From NCBI GenBank assembly GCA_963776225.1, contig CAVZLL010000003.1:806001-870000 (forward strand): 64,000 nucleotides of DNA, given 5' to 3'. The number at the start of each line of letters is the position of its first letter. Position 1 is the stretch's first letter. Positions 54,444 through 62,549 of this stretch are shown piece by piece. Under the pieces are notes generated by a model that was not told where the DNA came from, made no database searches, and saw nothing but the letters and a program-made list of their open reading frames with translations. The DNA comes from Bog-756 sp963776225 (GTDB taxonomy: Bacteria; Actinomycetota; Acidimicrobiia; Acidimicrobiales; RAAP-2). The translations under genes and the position numbers were made by a program.

Positions 54444-55502
54444 TCAGGTGATGGCGACAGCAATTGGCTCGCTCCCGACCCCCACCGTCTTCACCACCGT
54501 GTTGGTGGAGGTGTTGATGATGCTCACGGTGTTGGAGCGGTAGTTGGCTACGTAGGCGTCGCTCCCGTTGGGGGTGATGTCGACCCCCTCCGGTCTGCTG
54601 CCGACCCCCACCGTCTTCACCACCGTGTTGGTGGAGGTGTTGATGACTTTCACGGTGTTGGAGGGCACGGTGTTGGAGCCGGAGTCGGTCACGTAGGCGT
54701 CGTTTCCGTTGGGAGTGATGGCGACCCCGTCTGGCCTGCTACCGACCCCCACCGTCTTCACTACCGTGTTGGTGGAGGTCTTGATCACGCTCACGGTATT
54801 GGAACCGAGGTTGGTCACGTAGGCGTCGTTTCCGTTGGGGGTGATGGCTACCTCGATTGGCTCGCTGCCGACAGTCACCCTCTTCACCACCGCGTTGGTG
54901 GAGGTGTTGATGATGCTTGCAGTGTTGGAACCGAGTGTGGTCACGTAGGCGTCGTTTCCGTTGGGGGTGATGGCGACCCCGTATGGCTCGCTCCCGACCC
55001 CCACCGTTTTCACCACCGTGTTGGTGGAGGTCTTGATGACGCTCATGGTGTTGGAGCCGTAGTTGGCCACGTAGGCGTAGCTCCCATTGGGGGTGATGGC
55101 GATTCCGAATGGCTCGCTCCCGACCCCCACCGTCTTCACCACCGTGTTGGTGGAGCTGTTGATGACGCTCACGGTGCCGGAGCCGGCGTTGGTCACGTAG
55201 GCATCGTTTCCGTTGGGGGTGATGGCGACCCACTCTGGCCTGTCCCCGACCCCCAGCGTCTTCACCACCGCGTTGGAGAACGTGTTGATGATGCTCACGG
55301 TGCCGGAGCCGTAGTTGGTCACATAGACACGAGGGATCATGAAGGCAGCCGCTTGTTGTGCTCCCCCGGGCGTCAAGGTAACGGCGGCGAGCGTAGCTGC
55401 GCCGATCGCAGTACCCACCCTCATGGACAACCGGGACGATCGGGACCCAACTCGCTCGCCGAGATGCTCGATCTGCTTCCGCATATGCTTAGATTCCGCC
55501 AT
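54444..55502 (-). CDS. YVTN-family seven-bladed beta-propeller protein
   Basis: A 352-residue secreted protein. After a signal-like segment (AIGAATLAAVTLTPGGAQQAAA) come seven repeats of about 42 residues, each AYVTN-x-GSNTVSVI-x-TSTNTVVKTVGVG-x-P-x-x-VAITPNGND. The seventh stops at VAIT, the strand that closes the propeller. The nucleotide sequence repeats with a 126-bp unit, blade six having an extra 15 bp. Such propellers are cell-surface or secreted binding proteins. ATG at 55502 follows AGGAGGG. Confidence 0.87.
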   Translation of the reverse strand: MAESKHMRKQIEHLGERVGSRSSRLSMRVGTAIGAATLAAVTLTPGGAQQAAAFMIPRVYVTNYGSGTVSIINTFSNAVVKTLGVGDRPEWVAITPNGNDAYVTNAGSGTVSVINSSTNTVVKTVGVGSEPFGIAITPNGSYAYVANYGSNTMSVIKTSTNTVVKTVGVGSEPYGVAITPNGNDAYVTTLGSNTASIINTSTNAVVKRVTVGSEPIEVAITPNGNDAYVTNLGSNTVSVIKTSTNTVVKTVGVGSRPDGVAITPNGNDAYVTDSGSNTVPSNTVKVINTSTNTVVKTVGVGSRPEGVDITPNGSDAYVANYRSNTVSIINTSTNTVVKTVGVGSEPIAVAIT

Positions 55503-55855
55503 GAGCCAGCCCTCCTGAGGTGGTTTACCCTGACTCACATGGTCAACGCTTCATACCCCGGCGGGAAGGGCTGAAAGTCCCATCTTGCGCCGGAGGCAGG
55601 TGGGCCGGAAGCAGAACCGAATGACCCGTTCACCAAGCCCACGAGAGCCGGAAGCTCCAGGGGCCGGCTGGTAGGGATGTTTGACGGGTGACCCTCAAGT
55701 GGCGGCAGTGGGCAGGGATAAGCGCCGACCGGGTGTTGTGGGAAGACCCCACCCGTGATGTCAGCGACTTCGTAACGGTCGGAACCCTGCTCGCTGGCAC
55801 CGGAGTGTGTCACTCTCCGGCTGTTGTCGGGCAGTGAGCGTGTGTTCCGAAGGGC
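55503..55855. other. Non-coding gap, one imperfect hairpin
   Basis: No frame here has protein-like composition. An imperfect stem-loop (CCGGAGTGTGTCACTCTCCGG, 55800-55820, one bulged T) is the only structure that I see. It lies between the propeller gene and the methyltransferase fragment. Confidence 0.4.
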
Positions 55856-56140
55856 CTATGTGCGCCCAGCCACGATGATGTTCTGCTTCACTCCCGGCAC
55901 GTGCTCGAGGAACTCGGTGACGCGAAGTTGCGGCTGCCAGCGGCGTCGTGCGTAGGCGAGAGGGATCGCCGACTCCCCGTAGGTTGCGGACGTGAGCTTC
56001 CTCCCGGCATCGATTCAGCAGTACTCACCGGCATCGTAGCGCTCAAGGGTGCCCTCAGTGTCGAGGAAGGCTGCCCGCGCTGAAACTGTGCCGATGTTCC
56101 CAACCACATCCACAGTGACTCCCCGACGGGACGGGGATGG
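55856..56140 (-). pseudogene. Methyltransferase-like C-terminal fragment with in-frame TGA
   Basis: On the minus strand one frame reads VDVVGNIGTVSARAAFLD, ERYDAGEYC, a TGA at 56017-56015, then IDAGRKLTSATYGESAIPLAYARRRW and FLEHVPGVKQNIIVAG before its stop at 55856. The YGESAIPLAY...VTEFLEHVPG pattern resembles the end of class I SAM-dependent methyltransferases. The N-terminal SAM-binding part is absent. The family assignment is tentative. Confidence 0.35.
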
Positions 56141-56207
56141 ACGACAGGCAGATGCCAGCACCTGAGGTGCTGGGGGTGATCCTCCCGAAGAACGCGACCC
56201 TCGTCTC

Positions 56208-56688
56208 GTGACGATCCGCCGTGGTGGGACCCTCACCGATTCGGACCACCATCTCCTCGCCCTGTGGGCGGCGTTGTGTGTGGATCACGTCTGCACCTCT
56301 TCGAGTCCGCCCGGCCGGAGGACCCATGACCGCGCCGCGCGATCGACGTCGGACGGGCATGGGCGCGCGGCGACACGACCATGACCGAGGCACGCTCGGC
56401 CGGAGGCCATGCAATGGCCACGGCGAGAGATCTGAGTGGGGCGCCACGCCATGCTGCGTACGCCGCCGGCCAGGCAGCGGTCGTCGCACATGTCGCGGCG
56501 CACGAGCTCGGGGCGGCCGCCTATGCGATCAAGGCCGCACGGGCCGCCGCACCGGAAGGAGAGGGCGAGGGTGCGGGGCGGCTCGAGTGCCGGTGGCGCG
56601 CGATCAGCTCCCGGCGGCGATCCGCGAGCTCGTGCTCGACGACCAGCGGTTGCGGAACGGAGTCTGCTGGTCGGTGTTCCACTGCTGA
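56208..56688 (+). pseudogene. Imm5-like putative immunity protein pseudogene
   Basis: Pieces of the helical putative-immunity (Imm5-like) family lie in order in three frames: LTDSDHHLLALWAALCVDHV (GTG about 56208), LHLFESARPEDP with TGA at 56327, RRAIDVGRAWARGD, HAAYAAGQAAVVAHVAAHEL, AAAYAIKAA, and finally LPAAIRELVLDDQRLRNGVC with the end WSVFHC. The frame changes at about 56290 and 56585 each lose one base. Two deletions and a nonsense codon show real decay. No cognate toxin is seen. Confidence 0.6.
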
Positions 56689-56739
56689 CACCGCCTCGGG
56701 GAGCCGACTCGCCCAACCCGTGCACCAGGGCGGTGCTCC

Positions 56740-57405
56740 CTATGGCTCCCCCCGCAGGGAGTCCGCGCCGCTGCGAGCGGTCGCAAGGCAGAAGCCCACC
56801 AGGTGCCCGATCTCGCTCCTGGTCGGCCGGGCATGACGCCAGAGGAGGTCGTTGAGGCGCCCGACCACGGCGTGTGCGACGAGCTCGCTGTCGAGGACCG
56901 GATCGCTGCTGTGCAGCTCTTCGAAGGGCTCCCGGAGAAGCGTCGCCAGCCTGGCGCCGGTCGAGGTATGGGGCAGAGCCGTGGCTCGGCCGAGGCTCCC
57001 CGCGTTCCAGAGGACGGCGAGGGTGGTCGCCGCGATCTCCTCGTCGGCCGCCTGGGCGAGGACGCCCTCGACCCACCGGCGGACCTTTGCCTGCGGCGTC
57101 GTCTCCTTGGCCATCTGGTGGGCGAGGTAGCTCACCAGCCGGTCGGTCCCGTCGTCGAGGATGGCGGCGACGAGCGCGTCCTTCGAGGCGAAGTGCCGAT
57201 AGAAGCCATCATTGGAGAGCCCCGCTTCGGCGACGATGTCGGCGACGCGTGGCCGCGAGCCGGTGCCGCAGCGGCGCATGACCTCGCGTCCCGCGTCGAG
57301 CAGCCGGCGCACCTCGGCCACGTAGTCCGGTCCACGCTTGGCCAGGGTCTGCCCGGCGATTCGCGAGGCAACGTCGTTCTGAGAGATCGGAGGTGGATTC
57401 TCCAT
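56740..57405 (-). CDS. TetR-family transcriptional regulator (third)
   Basis: A 221-residue regulator with HTH at about residues 52-75 (VADIVAEAGLSNDGFYRHFASK) and a TetR effector domain. ATG at 57405. It is divergent from the ACAD operon with only 43 bp between start codons, so it almost certainly controls both. The gap holds GAATGTTATTC (57411-57421). Confidence 0.87.
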   Translation of the reverse strand: MENPPPISQNDVASRIAGQTLAKRGPDYVAEVRRLLDAGREVMRRCGTGSRPRVADIVAEAGLSNDGFYRHFASKDALVAAILDDGTDRLVSYLAHQMAKETTPQAKVRRWVEGVLAQAADEEIAATTLAVLWNAGSLGRATALPHTSTGARLATLLREPFEELHSSDPVLDSELVAHAVVGRLNDLLWRHARPTRSEIGHLVGFCLATARSGADSLRGEP

Positions 57406-57421
57406 AATTGGAATGTTATTC
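57404..57421. promoter_or_regulatory. Divergent operator region with nested inverted repeats
   Basis: ATAA-N8-TTAT (57404-57419) overlaps GAAT-GTT-ATTC (57411-57421) in the 43-bp gap between the TetR gene and the ACAD operon. The AT-rich site stands out from GC-rich surroundings and is well placed to block both promoters when TetR binds. Confidence 0.5.
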
Positions 57422-57448
57422 TGCCACCGACGAGGAGGGGAGACCGCG

Positions 57449-58750
57449 ATGGCGTGGGATTTCGAGACCGAGCCCGAGTTCCAGGCGAAGCTGGACTGGG
57501 TGGAGGCGTTCGTCCGTGAAGAGGTCGAGCCACTCGACCTGGCCTTCCCCCACCTGCAGTTCGTTCCGCTGGAGGGGAAGCGCCGCGAGGCGATCGACCC
57601 GCTGAAGGAGGAGGTGCGCCGCCAGGACCTGTGGGCGACCCACCTGGGTCCCGACCTCGGAGGCCAGGGCTACGGGCAGCTCAAACTGGCACTGCTCAAC
57701 GAGATCCTGGGCCGGTCGCAGTGGGCACCGATCGTCTTCGGATGCCAGGCCCCCGACACCGGCAACGCGGAGATCATCGCCCACTACGGCACGCCGGAGC
57801 AGAAGCAGCGCTACCTGCAGCCCCTGCTCGACGGCGAGTGCTTCTCGAGCTACTCGATGACCGAGCCCCACGCGGGCGCCGACCCGACGCGCTTCACCAC
57901 TCGGGCGGTGCGGGACGGCGACGAGTGGGTCGTCAACGGCTGGAAGTACTTCTCGTCGAACGCCCGGACGGCGTCGTTCCTCATCGTGATGGCGGTCACC
58001 AACCCTGACGTGAGCCCGTACCAGGGGATGTCGATGTTCCTGGTGCCGACCGACACCCCCGGCGTCAACATCGTCCGCAACGTGGGACTGTTCGGCGAGC
58101 CGATCAACGAGGGCTCCCACGCCCTGATCCACTACGAGGACGTGCGGGTCCCCGTCGACGCGCTGCTCGGCGGAGAGGGACAGGCCTTCGTCATCGCCCA
58201 GACCCGGCTGGGCGGAGGCCGCATCCACCACGCCATGCGCACGATCGGCATGTCCCAGAAGGCGCTCGACATGATGTGCGAGCGCGCCCTCAGCCGGGAG
58301 ACCCAGGGCAGCCTCCTGGCCGACAAGCAGTTCGTGCAGGGCTACGTCGCCGACTCCTATGCCCAGCTGGTCCAGTTCCGGCTCTTCGTGCTGTACACGG
58401 CCTGGGAGATCGACAAGTACAACGACTACAAGAAGGTTCGCAAGGACATCGCCACCGCCAAGGTGGTCATGCCCACGGTGCTCCACGACATCGCCTGGCG
58501 GGCGATGCAGGTGCACGGCGCGCTGGGGACGACCAACGAGATGCCCTTCTTCGGAATGATCCACGCCGCCGGCGTCATGGGCCTCGCCGACGGGCCGACC
58601 GAGGTGCACAAGGTCACCGTCGCCCGTCAGGTGCTCCGTGACTATCGCGCCAGCGACGACGTGTGGCCCACCCAGTGGGCGCCGAGGAAGATCGAGGCCG
58701 CCAGGGCCAAGTACGCCGAGTACCTCGAGCTGGAGGTGGGGAACCTGTGA
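57449..58750 (+). CDS. Acyl-CoA dehydrogenase, ACAD10/ACAD11-like
   Basis: A 433-residue ACAD: LGGQGYGQLKLALLNEILGRS, CQAPDTGNAEIIAHYGT, SYSMTEPHAGADPT flavin loop, TRLGGGRIHHAMRTIG and the HGALGTTNEMPF segment. The GRIHH-x-MR pattern is that of ACAD10/11-type enzymes, in which animals fuse the dehydrogenase to an APH-like kinase. Here the kinase-like gene follows and overlaps by GTGA. In animals and in Pseudomonas levulinate catabolism such pairs process 4-hydroxyacyl-CoA through a phosphorylated intermediate. ATG at 57449 after GGAGGGG. Confidence 0.85.
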   Translation: MAWDFETEPEFQAKLDWVEAFVREEVEPLDLAFPHLQFVPLEGKRREAIDPLKEEVRRQDLWATHLGPDLGGQGYGQLKLALLNEILGRSQWAPIVFGCQAPDTGNAEIIAHYGTPEQKQRYLQPLLDGECFSSYSMTEPHAGADPTRFTTRAVRDGDEWVVNGWKYFSSNARTASFLIVMAVTNPDVSPYQGMSMFLVPTDTPGVNIVRNVGLFGEPINEGSHALIHYEDVRVPVDALLGGEGQAFVIAQTRLGGGRIHHAMRTIGMSQKALDMMCERALSRETQGSLLADKQFVQGYVADSYAQLVQFRLFVLYTAWEIDKYNDYKKVRKDIATAKVVMPTVLHDIAWRAMQVHGALGTTNEMPFFGMIHAAGVMGLADGPTEVHKVTVARQVLRDYRASDDVWPTQWAPRKIEAARAKYAEYLELEVGNL

Positions 58751-59793
58751 GCACCGCCGAGACGACGCCGGTCATCACCGAGGTCGACAACCTGACCACG
58801 TGGCTGGACGCCCAGGGTCTCGGGACCGGAGCCCCACTGGAGCAGCGCTACATCTCGGGCGGCAGCCAGAACGACATCTACGAGCTTCGCCGTGGCGATC
58901 TCCACTGCGCCGTGCGCATCCCGCCAGCCGCGGCCCCGGCGACACACGACGAGGGCATCCTCCGCGAATGGCGGATCATCGAGGCCCTCGACGGCACCGA
59001 CGTTCCGCACACCGAGGCGATCGCGGTCTGCACCGACACCTCGGTGCTCGGACGGACCTTCTATCTGATGGGCTTCGTCGACGGCTGGTCGCCCATGCAG
59101 ATGCACGGCCAGTGGCCGTCGCCGTTCGACACGGACCGCGAGGCGCGGAGCGGCCTCGCCTTCCAGCTCGTCGAGGGGATCGCGCTGCTGTCGAACGTCG
59201 ACTGGCGGGCCAAGGGCCTGGACGACCTGGGTCGGCCGGACGGCTTCCACGAGCGCCAGGTCGACCGGTGGACGGCGTTCCTCGAGCGGATCAAGGGGCG
59301 CGAGCTGCCCGGCTTCGACGAGGCGTCGGCGTGGCTGCGGGCGCACCGACCCATCGACTACGTCCCCGGACTGATGCACGGGGACTACCAGTTCGCCAAC
59401 GTGATGTTCAAGCACGGGGCGCCGGCCCGGCTGGCCGCGGTGGTCGACTGGGAGATGGGCACAGTCGGGGACCCCAAGCTCGACCTCGGCTGGGTCGTGC
59501 ACTCGTGGCCGGAGGACACGAGTGGTGACGAGGGGACCGTGGGCGGGTACGTCGACATGGCCGGCATGCCGTCGCGTCGCGAGGTGCTGGAGCATTACGC
59601 CGCCACCTCGGGACGACAGGTCGACGACATCGACTACTACTGCGTGCTGGCCAAGTGGAAACTGGCCATCGTGCTCGAGCAGGGGTTCCAGCGGGCGGGC
59701 GATTCCGTGGTGCTCCAGACCTACGGGCCGGTCGTGCTGGACCTGATGCGAGGGGCCGGGGAGCTGGCCGAGACGTCGGACTACGGCAGGTGA
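58747..59793 (+). CDS. APH-family kinase-like protein (acyl-CoA kinase candidate)
   Basis: A 348-residue aminoglycoside-phosphotransferase-fold protein: GGSQNDIYEL nucleotide loop, ERQVDRWTAFL, Brenner motif HGDYQFANV (His211, Asp213), and DWE at 234-236 for Mg2+. The coupling to an ACAD10/11-like gene (GTGA overlap) marks it as the kinase half of that system, likely phosphorylating a 4-hydroxyacyl-CoA rather than an antibiotic. The N-lobe position that is usually Lys appears as Arg57. Confidence 0.82.
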   Translation: MSTAETTPVITEVDNLTTWLDAQGLGTGAPLEQRYISGGSQNDIYELRRGDLHCAVRIPPAAAPATHDEGILREWRIIEALDGTDVPHTEAIAVCTDTSVLGRTFYLMGFVDGWSPMQMHGQWPSPFDTDREARSGLAFQLVEGIALLSNVDWRAKGLDDLGRPDGFHERQVDRWTAFLERIKGRELPGFDEASAWLRAHRPIDYVPGLMHGDYQFANVMFKHGAPARLAAVVDWEMGTVGDPKLDLGWVVHSWPEDTSGDEGTVGGYVDMAGMPSRREVLEHYAATSGRQVDDIDYYCVLAKWKLAIVLEQGFQRAGDSVVLQTYGPVVLDLMRGAGELAETSDYGR

Positions 59794-60572
59794 GCGGGCC
59801 CGAGGAGGAGCTGGTCCGGGAGCGGCGGGGGGCGGTCTCCCTCTTCCGGCTCAATCGCCCCGAGGCGCGGAACGCCCTGACCTCGAGCCTGCTGACCGAC
59901 CTCGGCGCGGCGATTCTCGAGGCTGAATCCGACCCCGAGATCCGGGTCGTCGTCCTCACCGGGACGGGGGAGCGCGCCTTCTGCTCGGGCATGGACCTGC
60001 GGTCCTTCGCCGAGGGAGACGTGCCGGGAAGGGGCGACGACGAGGCGACGGCTGCGTACCTCCGCCTGTTGGAGGGTGCGCTGACCGTTCCGGTGGTGGG
60101 CGCGGCCAACGGCTCCGCGGTGGCGGGAGGTCTCGAGCTGCTCCTCGGGTGCGACCTGGTCGTCGCCTCCGGGGAGGCGACGTTCGGTCTGCCCGAGGTC
60201 AAGCGCGGGCTGTTCGCTGCGGGAGGGGGCACGCGCCTCGGGACCAGGGTTCCGCTGGCGGTCGCGCTCGAGATGACCCTCACCGGCGATCCCGTCCCGG
60301 CCTCGCGCGCCTACGAGATCGGACTGGTCAATGCCGTGGTGCCGCCGACCGAGGTCCTCGCACGGGCCATCGAGCTGGCGGAACGGATCGCAGCCAACGG
60401 CCCGCTCGCAATCGCCGCCACCAAGGAGCTGGTCCGGATGGGTGCACGTGAGCCGGAGGCGACCGCGGCGCGCCGGGTGGAGTGGCAGTCGGTGGTCTTC
60501 GCCAGCGAGGATGCCATGGAGGGCGCCCGGGCCTACGTCGAGCGGCGCGACCCGGTCTGGCGGGGCCGCTGA
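59790..60572 (+). CDS. Enoyl-CoA hydratase/isomerase (third)
   Basis: A 260-residue crotonase: NRPEARNAL, FCSGMDLRSF and NGSAVAGGLELLLGCD form the oxyanion hole, and LPEVKRGLFAAGGGTRL carries the active-site Glu. GTG at 59790 overlaps the kinase-like gene by four bases. It would hydrate the product of the ACAD/kinase pair. Third gene of a four-gene operon. Confidence 0.87.
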   Translation: MSGPEEELVRERRGAVSLFRLNRPEARNALTSSLLTDLGAAILEAESDPEIRVVVLTGTGERAFCSGMDLRSFAEGDVPGRGDDEATAAYLRLLEGALTVPVVGAANGSAVAGGLELLLGCDLVVASGEATFGLPEVKRGLFAAGGGTRLGTRVPLAVALEMTLTGDPVPASRAYEIGLVNAVVPPTEVLARAIELAERIAANGPLAIAATKELVRMGAREPEATAARRVEWQSVVFASEDAMEGARAYVERRDPVWRGR

Positions 60573-60573
60573 G

Positions 60574-61560
60574 GTGCGGGCGGCGGTCTGCCGAAGCTAC
60601 GGACCGCCGTCGGTGGTGGCGATCGAAGACCTCCCGTCCCCGGAGCTGGGCCCCGGGCAGGTGCGGGTCCGGGTTGCCGCAGCCGCGGTCAATTTCCCCG
60701 ACGTCCTGGTGATCGCCGACCGGTACCAGGTGAACGTCCCGACCCCGTTCGTGCCGGGGAGCGAGTTCGTGGGCGTGGTGACCGAGGTGGCCGAAGGGGT
60801 GCGCGGCGTCGCGACCGGTGACCGCGTGGCGGGAACGATGCTGGTCGGTGCGTTCGCCGAGGAGGTGACGGTGGCGGCCGGCGCGGTCCGGGTCGTTCCG
60901 TCCGGCGTCGATGACCGTGACGTCGCCGCGTTCGGCGTGGCGTGGCGGACCGCGTACCACGTGCTGCGTTCGGTCGCCCGGCTGGAGGCCGGCGAGGAGC
61001 TGGTGGTCCTCGGTGCGGGCGGCGGGGTCGGGCTCGCCGCGGTGCGCCTGGGGAGCCACCTCGGTGCCTCGGTGACCGCCATCGCCTCGTCGGCGGCCAA
61101 GCTCGGGGCGGCCCGAGCCTCGGGTGCGGTCCACCTGGTCGACCACACCGACGGCGACCTGAGAGCCTCGTTGAAGGAGCTGCACCCCGGGGGTGTGGAC
61201 GTCGTGGTCGACCCGGTCGGGGGCGGTCTCGCCGAGCCGGCGCTGCGGGCGCTCCGATGGGGAGGCCGGTTCGTGACGGTCGGCTACGCCTCGGGGGTCA
61301 TCCCCAAGATCCCCCTCAATCTGGTCCTGCTCAAAGGCTGCCAGGTGCTCGGATTCGAGTTCCTGTCCTTCGCCGAGCACTGCCCAGCGGAGCTCCGACG
61401 CAACGACGACGAGCTGTGGACGCTGCTCGCAGACGGACTGGTGTCCCCGGTGATCGGGGCCACCCTCACCCTCGACGACGCCGCCGACGCGCTGGGGCTG
61501 GTGGCCGACCGGCACGTCGTCGGGAAGGTCGTCCTCGACATCGCCGGGCGGGACGGCTGA
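60574..61560 (+). CDS. Zinc-independent quinone oxidoreductase (MDR family)
   Basis: A 328-residue medium-chain dehydrogenase/reductase of the quinone-oxidoreductase type: AAVNFPDVLVI, GSEFVGVVTEVAEGV, VLGAGGGVGLAAVRL cofactor loop and DPVGGGLAE. The zinc-binding cysteines of alcohol dehydrogenases are absent. NADPH-dependent reduction of an enone, quinone or enoyl-CoA is likely. GTG at 60574, one base after the crotonase stop. Convergent with the ACAD pair at 61.6 kb. Confidence 0.85.
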   Translation: MRAAVCRSYGPPSVVAIEDLPSPELGPGQVRVRVAAAAVNFPDVLVIADRYQVNVPTPFVPGSEFVGVVTEVAEGVRGVATGDRVAGTMLVGAFAEEVTVAAGAVRVVPSGVDDRDVAAFGVAWRTAYHVLRSVARLEAGEELVVLGAGGGVGLAAVRLGSHLGASVTAIASSAAKLGAARASGAVHLVDHTDGDLRASLKELHPGGVDVVVDPVGGGLAEPALRALRWGGRFVTVGYASGVIPKIPLNLVLLKGCQVLGFEFLSFAEHCPAELRRNDDELWTLLADGLVSPVIGATLTLDDAADALGLVADRHVVGKVVLDIAGRDG

Positions 61561-61586
61561 GGACCAGCCCGGGTCGGCCGGTCCGG

Positions 61587-62549
61587 TCAGAGCGGGAGGA
61601 GCGGGGGTAGCCGGTGGGTTGCGATGAGCTCGGAGCCGAGTGACGCGCTGAGCGACGCTGCCGAGCCGAGGAGCGCATCGAGCACGAGGGTCCGACGGAC
61701 GTAACGGTGCAGCGGGTGCTCGACGGTGAAGCCGATGCCGGCCAGGACCTGCTGCGCGTGCCGTGCGGTGGTCCTCGCCTGGCGTCCGGCCACCGCCTTG
61801 GCCATGGCCGCCGCCGTCGGTGTCGGGTCGAGCCACGCCGCATCGAGCATCGCCTCCGCCATGGCGATGGCGACCAGCGCCTCGGCGAGCCGGTGGCTCA
61901 CGGCCTGGAAGGATCCGATCGGGCGGCCGAACTGGACGCGGGTCCGTGCATGCTCGCAGGCCAGTTCGAGCGTGGAGCGGGACGCCCCGACCAGCTCGTG
62001 GGCCAGGGCCAGGCGGCCGAGCACCACGGCGCCGTCCCAGTCCGCGGGGGGCGCGACCTCCTCCCTGCGGTCGGCGGCGAGGTCGCCCTCGACCGCGAGG
62101 AGGGACAGGGCCGGGTCGACACCCGCGACCGGACGGAACCCGAGTGTCGTGGTCGGGACGGTGACAGGCACCACGCCGTCTGCGGTCGAGGCGGCGATCA
62201 CGGTCGTGGGTTGGTCGACGATCCCGGCAGGAGCCAGCCCTCGGACCCGCAGACGATCCCCGGCGAGCGTCCCGGGGGGAACCCACTGTCCGATCGCGGG
62301 CACCACCATCCCGACCCCGGGTCCGCTCGGCGCGCCCAGGGCGTGGGCGATGACCCGGCCGAGGGACGCGGAGGTGGCGTTGGCAGCCCCCTGCTCCGCG
62401 AACAGCAGCGAGATGGCCGATCGCGGATCGTCCACGAGCGCATCGGGCCACCCCAGATCGTCGAGTGCGCTGTCCAGCCCGGCGCCGCTGGTCCGGCCCG
62501 TGGCGTCCTTCAGGCCCCGCTCGAACAACGCACGGTCCGCGGAGTCCAT
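61587..62549 (-). CDS. Acyl-CoA dehydrogenase, smaller subunit of pair 4
   Basis: A 320-residue, rather degenerate ACAD protein. The middle domain is short, while TRVQFGRPIGSFQAVSHRLAEAL and LAGIGFTVEHPLHRYVRR are clear. The Glu in TVEHP is the candidate base. The GGTSEIQ-type motif is absent and is provided by the partner. ATG at 62549 shares a base with the stop of the upstream subunit (TGATG). Confidence 0.82.
   Translation of the reverse strand: MDSADRALFERGLKDATGRTSGAGLDSALDDLGWPDALVDDPRSAISLLFAEQGAANATSASLGRVIAHALGAPSGPGVGMVVPAIGQWVPPGTLAGDRLRVRGLAPAGIVDQPTTVIAASTADGVVPVTVPTTTLGFRPVAGVDPALSLLAVEGDLAADRREEVAPPADWDGAVVLGRLALAHELVGASRSTLELACEHARTRVQFGRPIGSFQAVSHRLAEALVAIAMAEAMLDAAWLDPTPTAAAMAKAVAGRQARTTARHAQQVLAGIGFTVEHPLHRYVRRTLVLDALLGSAASLSASLGSELIATHRLPPLLPL

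Noticed and set aside
54444..55502. CRISPR array suspected from regular repeats
   Set aside because: The 126-bp units are coding, in frame and form propeller blades, with no spacer pattern.
58747..59793. Aminoglycoside resistance gene
   Set aside because: The fold is shared, but overlap with an ACAD10/11-like gene and the following crotonase indicate an acyl-CoA role.
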